Positions 21,617-29,445 of a stretch of 47,196 nt of DNA are shown here, in pieces. Under the pieces are notes generated by a model. It was not told the DNA's origin, searched no databases, and saw nothing but the letters and a program-made list of their open reading frames with translations. Made by a program: the position numbers and the translations under genes. How positions within the stretch are numbered: the first letter of the stretch is position 1; the number at the start of each line of letters is the position of its first letter. Origin of the DNA: Methylotenera sp. (GTDB lineage: Bacteria > Pseudomonadota > Gammaproteobacteria > Burkholderiales > Burkholderiaceae_C); the NCBI GenBank assembly GCA_021738245.1, contig JAIPCJ010000011.1, forward strand, positions 1-47,196, written 5' to 3'.

Positions 21617-24010
21617 TCAGCGCTTGAAGAGGTCGAGGATCGACTTCTTTTCGTCCTCCGACGCCGTACCCGGCACATTGGGCTCGTTGGCGAGTTCACG
21701 CACGCCGCTGCCGGCGCTGTACTCCTCGTAGAACCATTCTCCGTTCACGTTGACCACGCCCTCCGGCGGGGTGATCTCGTCGACCGGCTTGCCCTTGAGG
21801 GCGAAGCCCATGTACTCGATCCACACCGGCAGGCTCAGGCCGCCACCGGTCTCCCGGTCGCCGAGTTTGCGCGGTTGGTCGTAGCCGATCCAGACAATGG
21901 CCACGAGATCCTTCTGGTATCCGGCAAACCAGGCGTCCATCGAGTCGTTGGTGGTGCCGGTCTTGCCGTAGATGTCCGGGCGCTTGAGAGTGGCCTGGGC
22001 GCGCGCCGCCGTGCCGCTGCGAGTGACTTCCTGCAGCAGGCTGCTCATCAGGAAGGCATTGCGAGGCTCGATGGCCCGTGCGTTATCGCCGAGCGTGACC
22101 GTGGCCGCCTGGTACAGCTCGCGCCCCTTGTTGTCGGTGATGCGCGCGATCAACTGCGGGCTGACGCGATAGCCCCCGTTGGCGAACACCGCATAGCCCT
22201 GGGCCATCTGCATCGGCGTGACGGAGCCTGCGCCCAGTGCCATCGTCAGGTAGGCCGGGTGCTTCTCGGCCTCGAAGCCGAAGCGGGTGATCCAGTCTTG
22301 CGCGTACTTCACGCCAATCGAGTGCAGCACGCGGATCGACACCATGTTCTTGGACTTGGCCAGCGCGGTGCGCAGCGGCATCGGACCTTCGAACTTGCCG
22401 TCGTAGTTCTTGGGCTCCCAGGGCTGGCTGCCGGTGGTGCCGGCGTCGAAGAACAGCGGGGCATCGTTGACGACCGTCGCCGGCGTGAAGCCTTTCTCGA
22501 GCGCGGCCGAGTAGATGAAAGGCTTGAAGCTGGAGCCCGGCTGGCGCCAGGCCTGGGTCACGTGGTTGAACTTGTTCTTGGCGTAGTCAAAGCCACCCAC
22601 CAACGCGCGCACTTGGCCGTTGCGCGGGTCGAGCGACACGAAGGCGCCTTCCACCTCAGGCAGCTGGGTGATCGTCCATTCGCCGCCGTCCTTCTGTTTC
22701 GGGCCCTTCACGACGCGGATGACCGCGCCACGGCGGATGCGCGTCTTGGGGTTGCCCTTCTCGGACAGGCCGGAGGTCGCCGGCCTCAGGCCTTCGCCGA
22801 GGATGGTGATGGACTCGCCGCTTTGCAGCACCGCCGTGACCTTCTTCGGGTCAGCCTCCAGCACCACTGCGGCCAGGAGTTCGTCATTGGCGGGGTGGTC
22901 ACCCAGGGCTTCTGCGATGCGGGTGTCGAGTTCCTTGTTGTCGCCCGGCAGGTCGGCATACGCCTCCGGACCGCGGTAGACCTGGCGCTTCTCGTAGTCG
23001 AGGATGCCGCGGCGCAGCGCGCGGTAGGCGCTGTTCTGCTCGGCACTGTTGAGCGTCAAGTAGACGTTCAGGCCCCGGGAGTAGGCCTCGTCGCCGTACT
23101 GATTGAAGATCAGCTGCCGGGCGGCTTCCGCCACGAACTCGGCATGCGAAGCCGACTCTTGCACCGGCCGGATGCGCAGTTTCTCGGCCTTGGCGGCGTC
23201 GCGTTGCTCCTCCGTGATGTAGCCCGTTTCGTACATCCGCTCGATGATGTACTGCTGGCGGATGGTGGCGCGACGCGGGTTGTTGATCGGGTTGTACGCC
23301 GAGGGCGCCTTGGGCAGGCCGGCCAGCATCGCGGCCTCGGCCACGCTGATCTTGTCCAGCGTCTTGCCGAAGTAGACCTCGCTGGCGGCCGCGAAACCGT
23401 GCGCGCGGTGACCCAGGAAGATCTGGTTCATGTAGATCTCGAGGATCTTCTCCTTCGAGAGCGCCGACTCGATCTTCAGCGCCAGGAGGATCTCGTAGAT
23501 CTTGCGGGTGAAGGTCTTCTCGGTGGACAGGTAGAAGTTGCGGGCCACCTGCATCGTGATCGTCGATGCCCCCTGGCTGCGCGACTCACCGACGTTGGCC
23601 AAGCCGGCCCGGATGACGCCCAGGTAGTCGACGCCGCCATGTTGGTAGAAGCGCGCGTCCTCGATCGCGAGCACCGCCTCCTGCATCACCTTCGGGATCT
23701 GCTGGATGGGCAGGTAGCTGCGTCGCTCCTCGCCAAACTCACCGAGCAGCACGCCGTCACTGGACAGCACCCGCATCGGCAGCTTGGGGCGGTAGTCGGT
23801 CAGGCCGCTGATGTCGGGCAGGTTGGGGTAGGCCAGCGCCAGCGCCAGCGCAACCAGCAAGGCCACCGCGAACACGCCGCCCATGAGCAAGCCGACGGCC
23901 CACAGGGCCCAGCGTCCGATCCGAGGCATCAGACCTGACGAAGACGGGGGGGAAGAGGGTGAACCGGCGGCTGAAGGACTGGGCGCTGCAGATCGGGACT
24001 TGTCATTCAT
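21617..24010 (-). CDS. mrcA: Penicillin-binding protein 1A (bifunctional glycosyltransferase/transpeptidase)
   Basis: A class A PBP of 797 residues that polymerises and crosslinks peptidoglycan. A Ser/Pro-rich cytoplasmic N-terminus of about 28 residues precedes a membrane helix (about 33-58). The GT51 domain has EDARFYQHGGVD near 117 and the GASTITMQVARNFYL motif. An OB-like insert (about 320-450) is typical of PBP1A. The transpeptidase domain has the active serine in SSFKPF (about 492), SKNM, and KTGTTN (about 682). It is divergent from pilM, an arrangement widely conserved in Proteobacteria. Met28 is an alternative start. A perfect TATAAT lies 46 bp upstream. Confidence 0.96.
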   Translation of the reverse strand: MNDKSRSAAPSPSAAGSPSSPPSSSGLMPRIGRWALWAVGLLMGGVFAVALLVALALALAYPNLPDISGLTDYRPKLPMRVLSSDGVLLGEFGEERRSYLPIQQIPKVMQEAVLAIEDARFYQHGGVDYLGVIRAGLANVGESRSQGASTITMQVARNFYLSTEKTFTRKIYEILLALKIESALSKEKILEIYMNQIFLGHRAHGFAAASEVYFGKTLDKISVAEAAMLAGLPKAPSAYNPINNPRRATIRQQYIIERMYETGYITEEQRDAAKAEKLRIRPVQESASHAEFVAEAARQLIFNQYGDEAYSRGLNVYLTLNSAEQNSAYRALRRGILDYEKRQVYRGPEAYADLPGDNKELDTRIAEALGDHPANDELLAAVVLEADPKKVTAVLQSGESITILGEGLRPATSGLSEKGNPKTRIRRGAVIRVVKGPKQKDGGEWTITQLPEVEGAFVSLDPRNGQVRALVGGFDYAKNKFNHVTQAWRQPGSSFKPFIYSAALEKGFTPATVVNDAPLFFDAGTTGSQPWEPKNYDGKFEGPMPLRTALAKSKNMVSIRVLHSIGVKYAQDWITRFGFEAEKHPAYLTMALGAGSVTPMQMAQGYAVFANGGYRVSPQLIARITDNKGRELYQAATVTLGDNARAIEPRNAFLMSSLLQEVTRSGTAARAQATLKRPDIYGKTGTTNDSMDAWFAGYQKDLVAIVWIGYDQPRKLGDRETGGGLSLPVWIEYMGFALKGKPVDEITPPEGVVNVNGEWFYEEYSAGSGVRELANEPNVPGTASEDEKKSILDLFKR

Positions 24011-24056
24011 GAGCCGGCGTGGCGCACCCGTCGGGCGCGTGGGGAGTTGGCAACGG

Positions 24057-24062
24057 ATTATA
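24057..24062 (-). promoter_or_regulatory. mrcA: Candidate -10 box for mrcA
   Basis: A perfect TATAAT on the minus strand would start transcription near 24050, giving a leader of about 40 nt before the mrcA ATG. No good -35 is seen at 16-19 bp, so an activator may be needed or the match is fortuitous. Confidence 0.38.
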
Positions 24063-24199
24063 GGAAGGGCGGCGTGTCGCTCTTTTAGGCGAGACGCAGG
24101 TCCAAAGGGTGTGGCATACGACCGCTTCGTGTGCGTTTTTCAGGAGCTTGCAACCGAGTCGAATCGTGTATGTTTAGCAACGTGGCGTTACCAGCTCGT

Positions 24200-24217
24200 G
24201 CCGAATTTGCGTTCGGC
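24200..24217. promoter_or_regulatory. Inverted repeat upstream of the pilM promoter
   Basis: GCCGAA and TTCGGC flank a 6-bp centre and end 10 bp upstream of the candidate pilM -35. The position suits an activator or repressor site, but the binding protein is unknown. Confidence 0.3.
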
Positions 24218-24227
24218 GTCAACGGCT

Positions 24228-24256
24228 TTGCTGCTAGCATTCAAGTAACTTATTAA
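24228..24256 (+). promoter_or_regulatory. Candidate sigma-70 promoter of the pilM operon
   Basis: TTGCTG (24228-24233), a 17-bp spacer, and TATTAA (24251-24256) lie in an A/T-rich patch within high-GC DNA. Transcription would begin about 43 nt before the pilM ATG and could cover pilMNOPQ, the Ig-repeat lipoprotein, aroK, aroB and dgt. Confidence 0.52.
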
Positions 24257-24305
24257 TAATCCAAAACGTAACCTGCGTGTCGGGAACGTCACGGAGATAA
24301 AGGGC

Positions 24306-25385
24306 ATGGGAATACTTGACGCACTTCTGGGTCGCAAGCACCCTCCCCTGATTGGCCTGGATATCAGTTCTTCCAGCGTCAAGCTGGTGGAACTCAGCCA
24401 GACCAATGGCGGCGAATTCGTCCTCGAACGGTTCGCGAGTGAACCCTTCGAGAAGGGTTGGATTGCAGACGGGCAGATCGAAAAGTTCGACGAAGTCGCC
24501 GACGCGGTGCGCCGTGTGGTGGCCCGAAGTGGCAGTAAGACGCGCGACGCCGCGCTTGCCATGCCGCAGTCGGCCGTCATCACCAAGAAGATCATGCTGC
24601 CAGCTGGCTTGCGCGAGGAAGAGCTCGAGTTGCAGGTCGAGGCCGAAGCCAACCAGTACATCCCGTTCTCGCTAGATGAAGTGAGCCTGGATTTCTGCGT
24701 GATCGGCCCGAGCCCGACCTCGGTCGGCGACGTGGAAGTGCTGATTGCCGCCTCCCGCAAGGACCGCGTGCAAGACCGTCAGGGTCTGGCGGAGGCCGCG
24801 GGCTTGCGGCCCGTCATCCTGGACATCGAGTCGCATGCCTCTCGCATGGCCATGGGTCGGCTGATTGCCGCCCTGCCCAACGAGGGCAAGGATGCGCTGG
24901 TGGCCCTGTTCGAAATCGGCGCCGACACCACCAGCCTCAAGGTGCTGCGCGACGACGAACTGCTCTACGACCGCGACCAGTCCTTCGGCGGCTCGCAGCT
25001 CACGCAGCTCATCTCACGCCAGTACGGCTTCTCCTTCGAGGAGGCCGAGCAGAAGAAACTGGCCAACGAGCTGCCGGAAGACTACGAAACCAGCGTGCTG
25101 AACCCGTTCGTCGACAGCCTGTCGCAGGAAATCGGCCGGGCGCTGCAGTACTTCTTCACCAGCACGCCGCACCACAAGGTGCACTACGTGATGCTGGCGG
25201 GCGGGACGGCCACCCTGCCTGGCCTGAAGGAGCGCGTCACCGACTTGACGGGCTTCGCCTGCATGGTCGTGAATCCCTTCGAGAACATGGCGATGGGCTC
25301 GGCGGTGCGTGAGCCCAAACTGCGCCGCGAGGCGCCGTCCTACCTGACTGCCTGCGGCCTCGCGATGCGGAGGTTCTTCCAGTGA
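24306..25385 (+). CDS. pilM: Type IV pilus assembly protein PilM
   Basis: A cytoplasmic actin-like protein of the pilus alignment complex that binds the N-terminus of PilN. The 359-residue product opens MGILDALLGRK and has the nucleotide-binding IGLDISSSSVKLVEL (16-30), the region LPAGLREEELELQVEAEANQ, a second phosphate-type motif FEIGADTTSLKVL, and the late adenosine motif MLAGGTATLPGLKE. It is the first gene of the operon. Its stop overlaps the pilN start by 4 nt (GTGA). Confidence 0.96.
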   Translation: MGILDALLGRKHPPLIGLDISSSSVKLVELSQTNGGEFVLERFASEPFEKGWIADGQIEKFDEVADAVRRVVARSGSKTRDAALAMPQSAVITKKIMLPAGLREEELELQVEAEANQYIPFSLDEVSLDFCVIGPSPTSVGDVEVLIAASRKDRVQDRQGLAEAAGLRPVILDIESHASRMAMGRLIAALPNEGKDALVALFEIGADTTSLKVLRDDELLYDRDQSFGGSQLTQLISRQYGFSFEEAEQKKLANELPEDYETSVLNPFVDSLSQEIGRALQYFFTSTPHHKVHYVMLAGGTATLPGLKERVTDLTGFACMVVNPFENMAMGSAVREPKLRREAPSYLTACGLAMRRFFQ

Positions 25386-25987
25386 TCCTGATCAACCTGC
25401 TGCCGTACCGCGAAGAGCGGCGCAAGCGGCGCAAGGCGGCGTTCTTCGCCGGCCTGGGCGTGGCTGCGCTGGCCGGTGCGGGCATCGTCGGTGCCGTCTA
25501 TCTGCTGCTTCAGTTCCTCACGACCGAGCAGCAGTCGCACAACCAATACATCCAGAACGAGATCTCGCGGCTGGAGGCCCAGATCAAGGACATCGCCAAT
25601 CTCAAGACCGAGATCGAGTCCCTGAAGGCCCGCCAGCGCGCGGTGGAGGACCTGCAGACGGACCGCAACACGCCGGTGCATCTGCTCAACGACCTCGCGC
25701 GCCTGGCGCCCGAGGGCATCTACCTCACCGCCATTCGCCAGGACAACAAGACCGTCACGATCAACGGCATCGCCCAGACCAACGAGCGTGTGTCGGAGTT
25801 CCTGCGCAATGTGTCGCGCAACTCCGAATGGCTGGACAAACCCGACCTCATCGAAGTCAAGCTCGCCAGCGTGTCGACCAACACGCGAGACTCGCGGCGC
25901 CTGCTGGACTTCTCCATGAAGGTGTCGATCAAGACCCCGCCGACCGAGGCCGCCCAGGCTGCCTCTGGCGTGCCGACGAAGAGCTGA
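25382..25987 (+). CDS. pilN: Type IV pilus assembly protein PilN
   Basis: A bitopic inner-membrane protein of the PilMNOP complex, 201 residues. The N-terminal MILINLLPYREERRKRRK carries the INLLPYR peptide that inserts into PilM. One membrane helix (about 21-44) is followed by a coiled coil (NEISRLEAQIKDIANLKTEI) and a ferredoxin-like periplasmic domain. The start is a GTG coupled to the pilM stop. Confidence 0.95.
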   Translation: MILINLLPYREERRKRRKAAFFAGLGVAALAGAGIVGAVYLLLQFLTTEQQSHNQYIQNEISRLEAQIKDIANLKTEIESLKARQRAVEDLQTDRNTPVHLLNDLARLAPEGIYLTAIRQDNKTVTINGIAQTNERVSEFLRNVSRNSEWLDKPDLIEVKLASVSTNTRDSRRLLDFSMKVSIKTPPTEAAQAASGVPTKS

Positions 25988-25993
25988 CCGACC

Positions 25994-26680
25994 ATGGCCA
26001 CCTCCAACCCCAAGATCGACCTCAACGCCTGGTTCGCGGATCTCTCCAGCCAGTTCCAGGGTCTCAACCCCAAGGAACCGGGCCAGTGGCCGCTGCTGCC
26101 CAAGATCGCCGCTGGCGTTGCCGTGATGGTGTTCGTCATCGTGGCTGGCTACTTCCTCGTGCTGTCCGATGTGCAGGACGGCCTCGAGGCCGAACGGGCA
26201 CGCGAGCCGCAATTGCGCCAGGACTACCAGGGCAAGCTCGCCCAGGCCGTCAATCTGCCTGAGCTGCGCAAGCAGAAGATCCAGGTCGAAGAGTACGTCA
26301 CGCAGCTGGAGAAGCAGCTGCCCGGCAAGGCCGAGATCGACTCTCTGCTGTCCGACATCAACAACGCCGGCGGCGGCCGCGGCCTGCAGTTCGAGCTGTT
26401 CCGGCCGGGTCAGATGGTCGTCAAGGACTACTACGCCGAGCTGCCGATCGCGATCAAGGTGTCGGGCCGCTATCACGACATCGGTTCCTTCGCGGCCGAC
26501 GTGTCCAATCTCTCTCGTATCGTGACCCTGCACAACCTCATCGTCGCCGCCCCCAATGGTGCGCGTGATGCGAACGCGCCGCTCACGATGGAGGCGACGG
26601 CACGCACCTACCGCTACCTCGACACGGCCGAGGTGGCTGAGCAGCGCCGGATGGCCGCCAAGGCGGGGGTCAAGAAATGA
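25994..26680 (+). CDS. pilO: Type IV pilus assembly protein PilO
   Basis: A bitopic inner-membrane protein, 228 residues, that heterodimerises with PilN. A cytoplasmic N-terminus (about 1-35), one membrane helix (about 36-56, IAAGVAVMVFVIVAGYFLVL), a coiled coil (about 60-115) and a C-terminal ferredoxin-like domain with the family pattern FRPGQMVVKDYYAELPIAIKV are visible. It starts 6 bp after pilN and overlaps pilP by 4 nt. Confidence 0.95.
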   Translation: MATSNPKIDLNAWFADLSSQFQGLNPKEPGQWPLLPKIAAGVAVMVFVIVAGYFLVLSDVQDGLEAERAREPQLRQDYQGKLAQAVNLPELRKQKIQVEEYVTQLEKQLPGKAEIDSLLSDINNAGGGRGLQFELFRPGQMVVKDYYAELPIAIKVSGRYHDIGSFAADVSNLSRIVTLHNLIVAAPNGARDANAPLTMEATARTYRYLDTAEVAEQRRMAAKAGVKK

Positions 26681-27201
26681 AGCATTTGCTGATGGCCCTG
26701 GCGGGCGGAGTGCTGCTGGCCGGCTGCGGAGGCGACATCGACGAGATTCGTCAGTGGATGGACCAGCAGCGCAAGGAAGCCAAGCCGACCGTGGCGCCGC
26801 TGCTGCCGCCCAAGAAGTTCCTGCCCCAGCCGTATGAGTCCGCGGCGGGTGTCGATCCGTTCAGCCCGCAGAAGCTGAGCGTGGCCATCAAGCAGGAGGC
26901 GGCTCAGCCGAATTCCCTGCTGACGGCCGAGATCAACCGCCGCAAAGAGCCGCTGGAAGCCTTCCCGCTGGACAGCATGGCGATGGTGGGCAGCATGACA
27001 CGCGACAACAAGCGCTATGCGTTGCTGCGCGTCGACAACCTTTATTACAACGTCAAGGCCGGGGACTATCTTGGCCAGAACTTCGGTCGGATCACCAAGA
27101 TCACCGAGACCGACATCACGTTGCGAGAAGTCGTCCAGGACGCTGCTGGCGAGTGGATCGAGCGCCTCAGTACGCTCCAGCTACAGGAGAAGGGACGATG
27201 A
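26677..27201 (+). CDS. pilP: Type IV pilus lipoprotein PilP
   Basis: An inner-membrane lipoprotein that links PilN/PilO to the PilQ secretin. The 174-residue precursor has a lipobox LLAGC with Cys17, then GGDIDEIRQWM. An unstructured linker follows (PTVAPLLPPKKFLPQPY, with the conserved YES-x-x-x-DPFSP), then a C-terminal beta-sandwich with MAMVGSM, YYNVKAGDYLGQNFGRI and WIERLSTLQLQE. It overlaps pilO by 4 nt and pilQ by 4 nt (ATGA). Confidence 0.96.
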   Translation: MKHLLMALAGGVLLAGCGGDIDEIRQWMDQQRKEAKPTVAPLLPPKKFLPQPYESAAGVDPFSPQKLSVAIKQEAAQPNSLLTAEINRRKEPLEAFPLDSMAMVGSMTRDNKRYALLRVDNLYYNVKAGDYLGQNFGRITKITETDITLREVVQDAAGEWIERLSTLQLQEKGR

Positions 27202-29393
27202 ACAAGACAATGCAGGAGAGCAAGTCGATGGGCCGTGGCTGGTTGCTGGGATTCGCACTCGCGCTGCTGGCCACGCCGGCGGCCTGGGCGCAGACACAAA
27301 TTCGCGCGATCAACGCCAGCCAGCAGGCGGGCGTGGACGTGGTGCGCATTGAATTGAGCGAGGCACTCAGCGAGCTGCCGGCGGGATTCACCGTCCAGGC
27401 GCCTCCGCGCATCGCCATCGACCTCCCCGGCGTGGTCAATGGCGTGGGGCGCAGCCAGGTGGACCTCAACCAAGGCAACCTCCGCACGGCCAACATTGCT
27501 CAGGCCGGTGACCGCTCGCGCGTCGTGCTGAATCTGCGCAACGCATCGGGTTACCGGGCCAAGCTGGAGGGCAACGCGCTGGTCGTGGTGCTGGACACGG
27601 TCGCGGCACCGACCCAGGCGTCCAGCGAGCCGGTGCACTTCGCGCAAAGCCTCAACACGGCGCCGCTGGCCCTGCGTGACGTGGACTTCCGCCGCGGTCC
27701 CGACGGGGCCGGCCGTGTGGTCGTGAACCTGCCCAGCAACCAGGTCGGCGTCGATATCCAGCAGCAGGGGCAAAACCTGGTCGTGGAGTTCCTGCGCTCC
27801 AGCGTGCCGGAGAACCTGCGCCGCAAGGTCGACGTGATCGATTTCGGCACGCCGGTGCAGCTCATCACCACCTCGCAGGTCGGTGATCGTGTGCGCATGG
27901 TGGTCGAGCCCAAGGGCAACTGGGAGCACAGCGCCTATCAAAGCGACAACCAGTTCGTGCTGGAGGTCCGCCCGCAAAAGGTCGACCCCAACAAGCTGAC
28001 GCAAGGCCCTGGGTATGCCGGCGACAAGCTGTCGCTGAATTTCCAGAACATCGAGGTGCGTGCACTGCTGCAGGTCATCGCCGACTTCACCAACTTCAAC
28101 GTGGTGACCAGCGATACCGTGACCGGCAATGTCACCCTGCGCCTGAAAGACGTCCCTTGGGATCAAGCGCTGGACATCATCATGCAGGCGAAGGGCCTGG
28201 GCCTGAAGAAGTCGGGCAATGTGCTCTGGATCGCACCCAAGGAAGAGCTGGCCGCCAAGGAGAAGCTGGATCTGGAGTCCAAGGCTGCCATTGCGCAACT
28301 GGAGCCGCTGCGCAACCAGTCCTTCCAGCTCAACTACGTCAAGGCCGAAGAAATTGCCAAGGGCCTGACGGGCCAGGGCCAGACGGGCACCGGCACGGGT
28401 GGCGGCAGCGGCTCAGGCACGCGGATTCTGTCGTCGCGCGGCAGTGTCATCTTCGAGCCCCGCACCAACCAACTGTTCGTGTCGGATGTGCCGAGCAAGC
28501 TTGAAGAGATTCAGGCCATGATCGCCAAGATCGACATCCCGGTTCGCCAGGTGCTGATCGAGGCGCGCATCGTCGAAGCCAATGACCGCTTTGGCCGCGC
28601 GCTGGGTGTGAAGCTGGGCGCCAACGACCTCCGTGGCCAGCAAGGCGGCATCCCGGGCTACAGCGTGGGTGGTGGCAATTACGTGACGGTGGGGGGCAAC
28701 TACAACGGCGTGACCTACCAGACCAACCAGCCGGGGTCCAGTGCGCCGAGCAACTCCGCCAACCCGGGTGCCTACAACAACGCCAACTTCGTGAACCTGG
28801 GCGCCAACGTGTCGTCCGACAGCTTCGCCGGCGCGGTGGCGCAGACGTTCGCGGTGTCCCTTTTCAGTGCCACGGCCAATCGCTTCCTGAACCTGGAACT
28901 GTCTGCACTGGAGTCCGACGGCAAGGGCAAGATCGTCTCCAGCCCGCGCGTCATCACGGCAGACCAGACCAAGGCCGTGATCGAGCAGGGCGAAGAACTG
29001 CCCTACCAGCAGGCCACGGCCAGCGGTGCCACGGCGGTGGCCTTCAAGAAAGCCGTGCTGAAGCTGGAAGTGACGCCACAGATCACGCCCGAGGGCAGCG
29101 TGATCATGACGGTCGACGTCAACAAGGACAGCCGCGGCACGCTGACGCCGCAGGGCTATGCGATCAACAACAAGCACGTCGCCACACAAGTGCTGGTCGA
29201 GAACGGCGGCACGGTCGTCATCGGCGGCATCTACACGCAGGACGAAGGCGAGACCGTGAACAAGGTCCCACTCTTGGGCGATGTGCCCGTGCTGGGCAAC
29301 CTGTTCAAGAACAAGACTCGCACATCGTCCAAGACCGAACTGCTGATCTTCCTGACGCCCAAGGTCGTCAGTGAGCGCGCGACGGTTCGCTAA
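27198..29393 (+). CDS. pilQ: Type IV pilus secretin PilQ
   Basis: The outer-membrane channel through which the pilus emerges. The 731-residue precursor has a signal peptide to about residue 32 (ALLATPAAWA). AMIN peptidoglycan-binding domains occupy roughly 35-250, an STN/N0 domain about 275-345 (LSLNFQNIEVRALLQVIADF), an N1 domain with a Gly/Ser/Thr loop near 395-410, and the secretin domain from about 445 (VLIEARIVEANDRFGRALGV) to the C-terminal LLIFLTPKVV. The start at 27198 overlaps the pilP stop; Met11 (MGRGWLLG) is an alternative. A region rich in Tyr/Asn/Gly (about 490-540) is likely a surface loop. Confidence 0.96.
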   Translation: MNKTMQESKSMGRGWLLGFALALLATPAAWAQTQIRAINASQQAGVDVVRIELSEALSELPAGFTVQAPPRIAIDLPGVVNGVGRSQVDLNQGNLRTANIAQAGDRSRVVLNLRNASGYRAKLEGNALVVVLDTVAAPTQASSEPVHFAQSLNTAPLALRDVDFRRGPDGAGRVVVNLPSNQVGVDIQQQGQNLVVEFLRSSVPENLRRKVDVIDFGTPVQLITTSQVGDRVRMVVEPKGNWEHSAYQSDNQFVLEVRPQKVDPNKLTQGPGYAGDKLSLNFQNIEVRALLQVIADFTNFNVVTSDTVTGNVTLRLKDVPWDQALDIIMQAKGLGLKKSGNVLWIAPKEELAAKEKLDLESKAAIAQLEPLRNQSFQLNYVKAEEIAKGLTGQGQTGTGTGGGSGSGTRILSSRGSVIFEPRTNQLFVSDVPSKLEEIQAMIAKIDIPVRQVLIEARIVEANDRFGRALGVKLGANDLRGQQGGIPGYSVGGGNYVTVGGNYNGVTYQTNQPGSSAPSNSANPGAYNNANFVNLGANVSSDSFAGAVAQTFAVSLFSATANRFLNLELSALESDGKGKIVSSPRVITADQTKAVIEQGEELPYQQATASGATAVAFKKAVLKLEVTPQITPEGSVIMTVDVNKDSRGTLTPQGYAINNKHVATQVLVENGGTVVIGGIYTQDEGETVNKVPLLGDVPVLGNLFKNKTRTSSKTELLIFLTPKVVSERATVR

Positions 29394-29445
29394 GAACAGG
29401 AACGGCGAGGCCGATTGCAAGGGTCTCGTCGACGCAGGAGCTTTA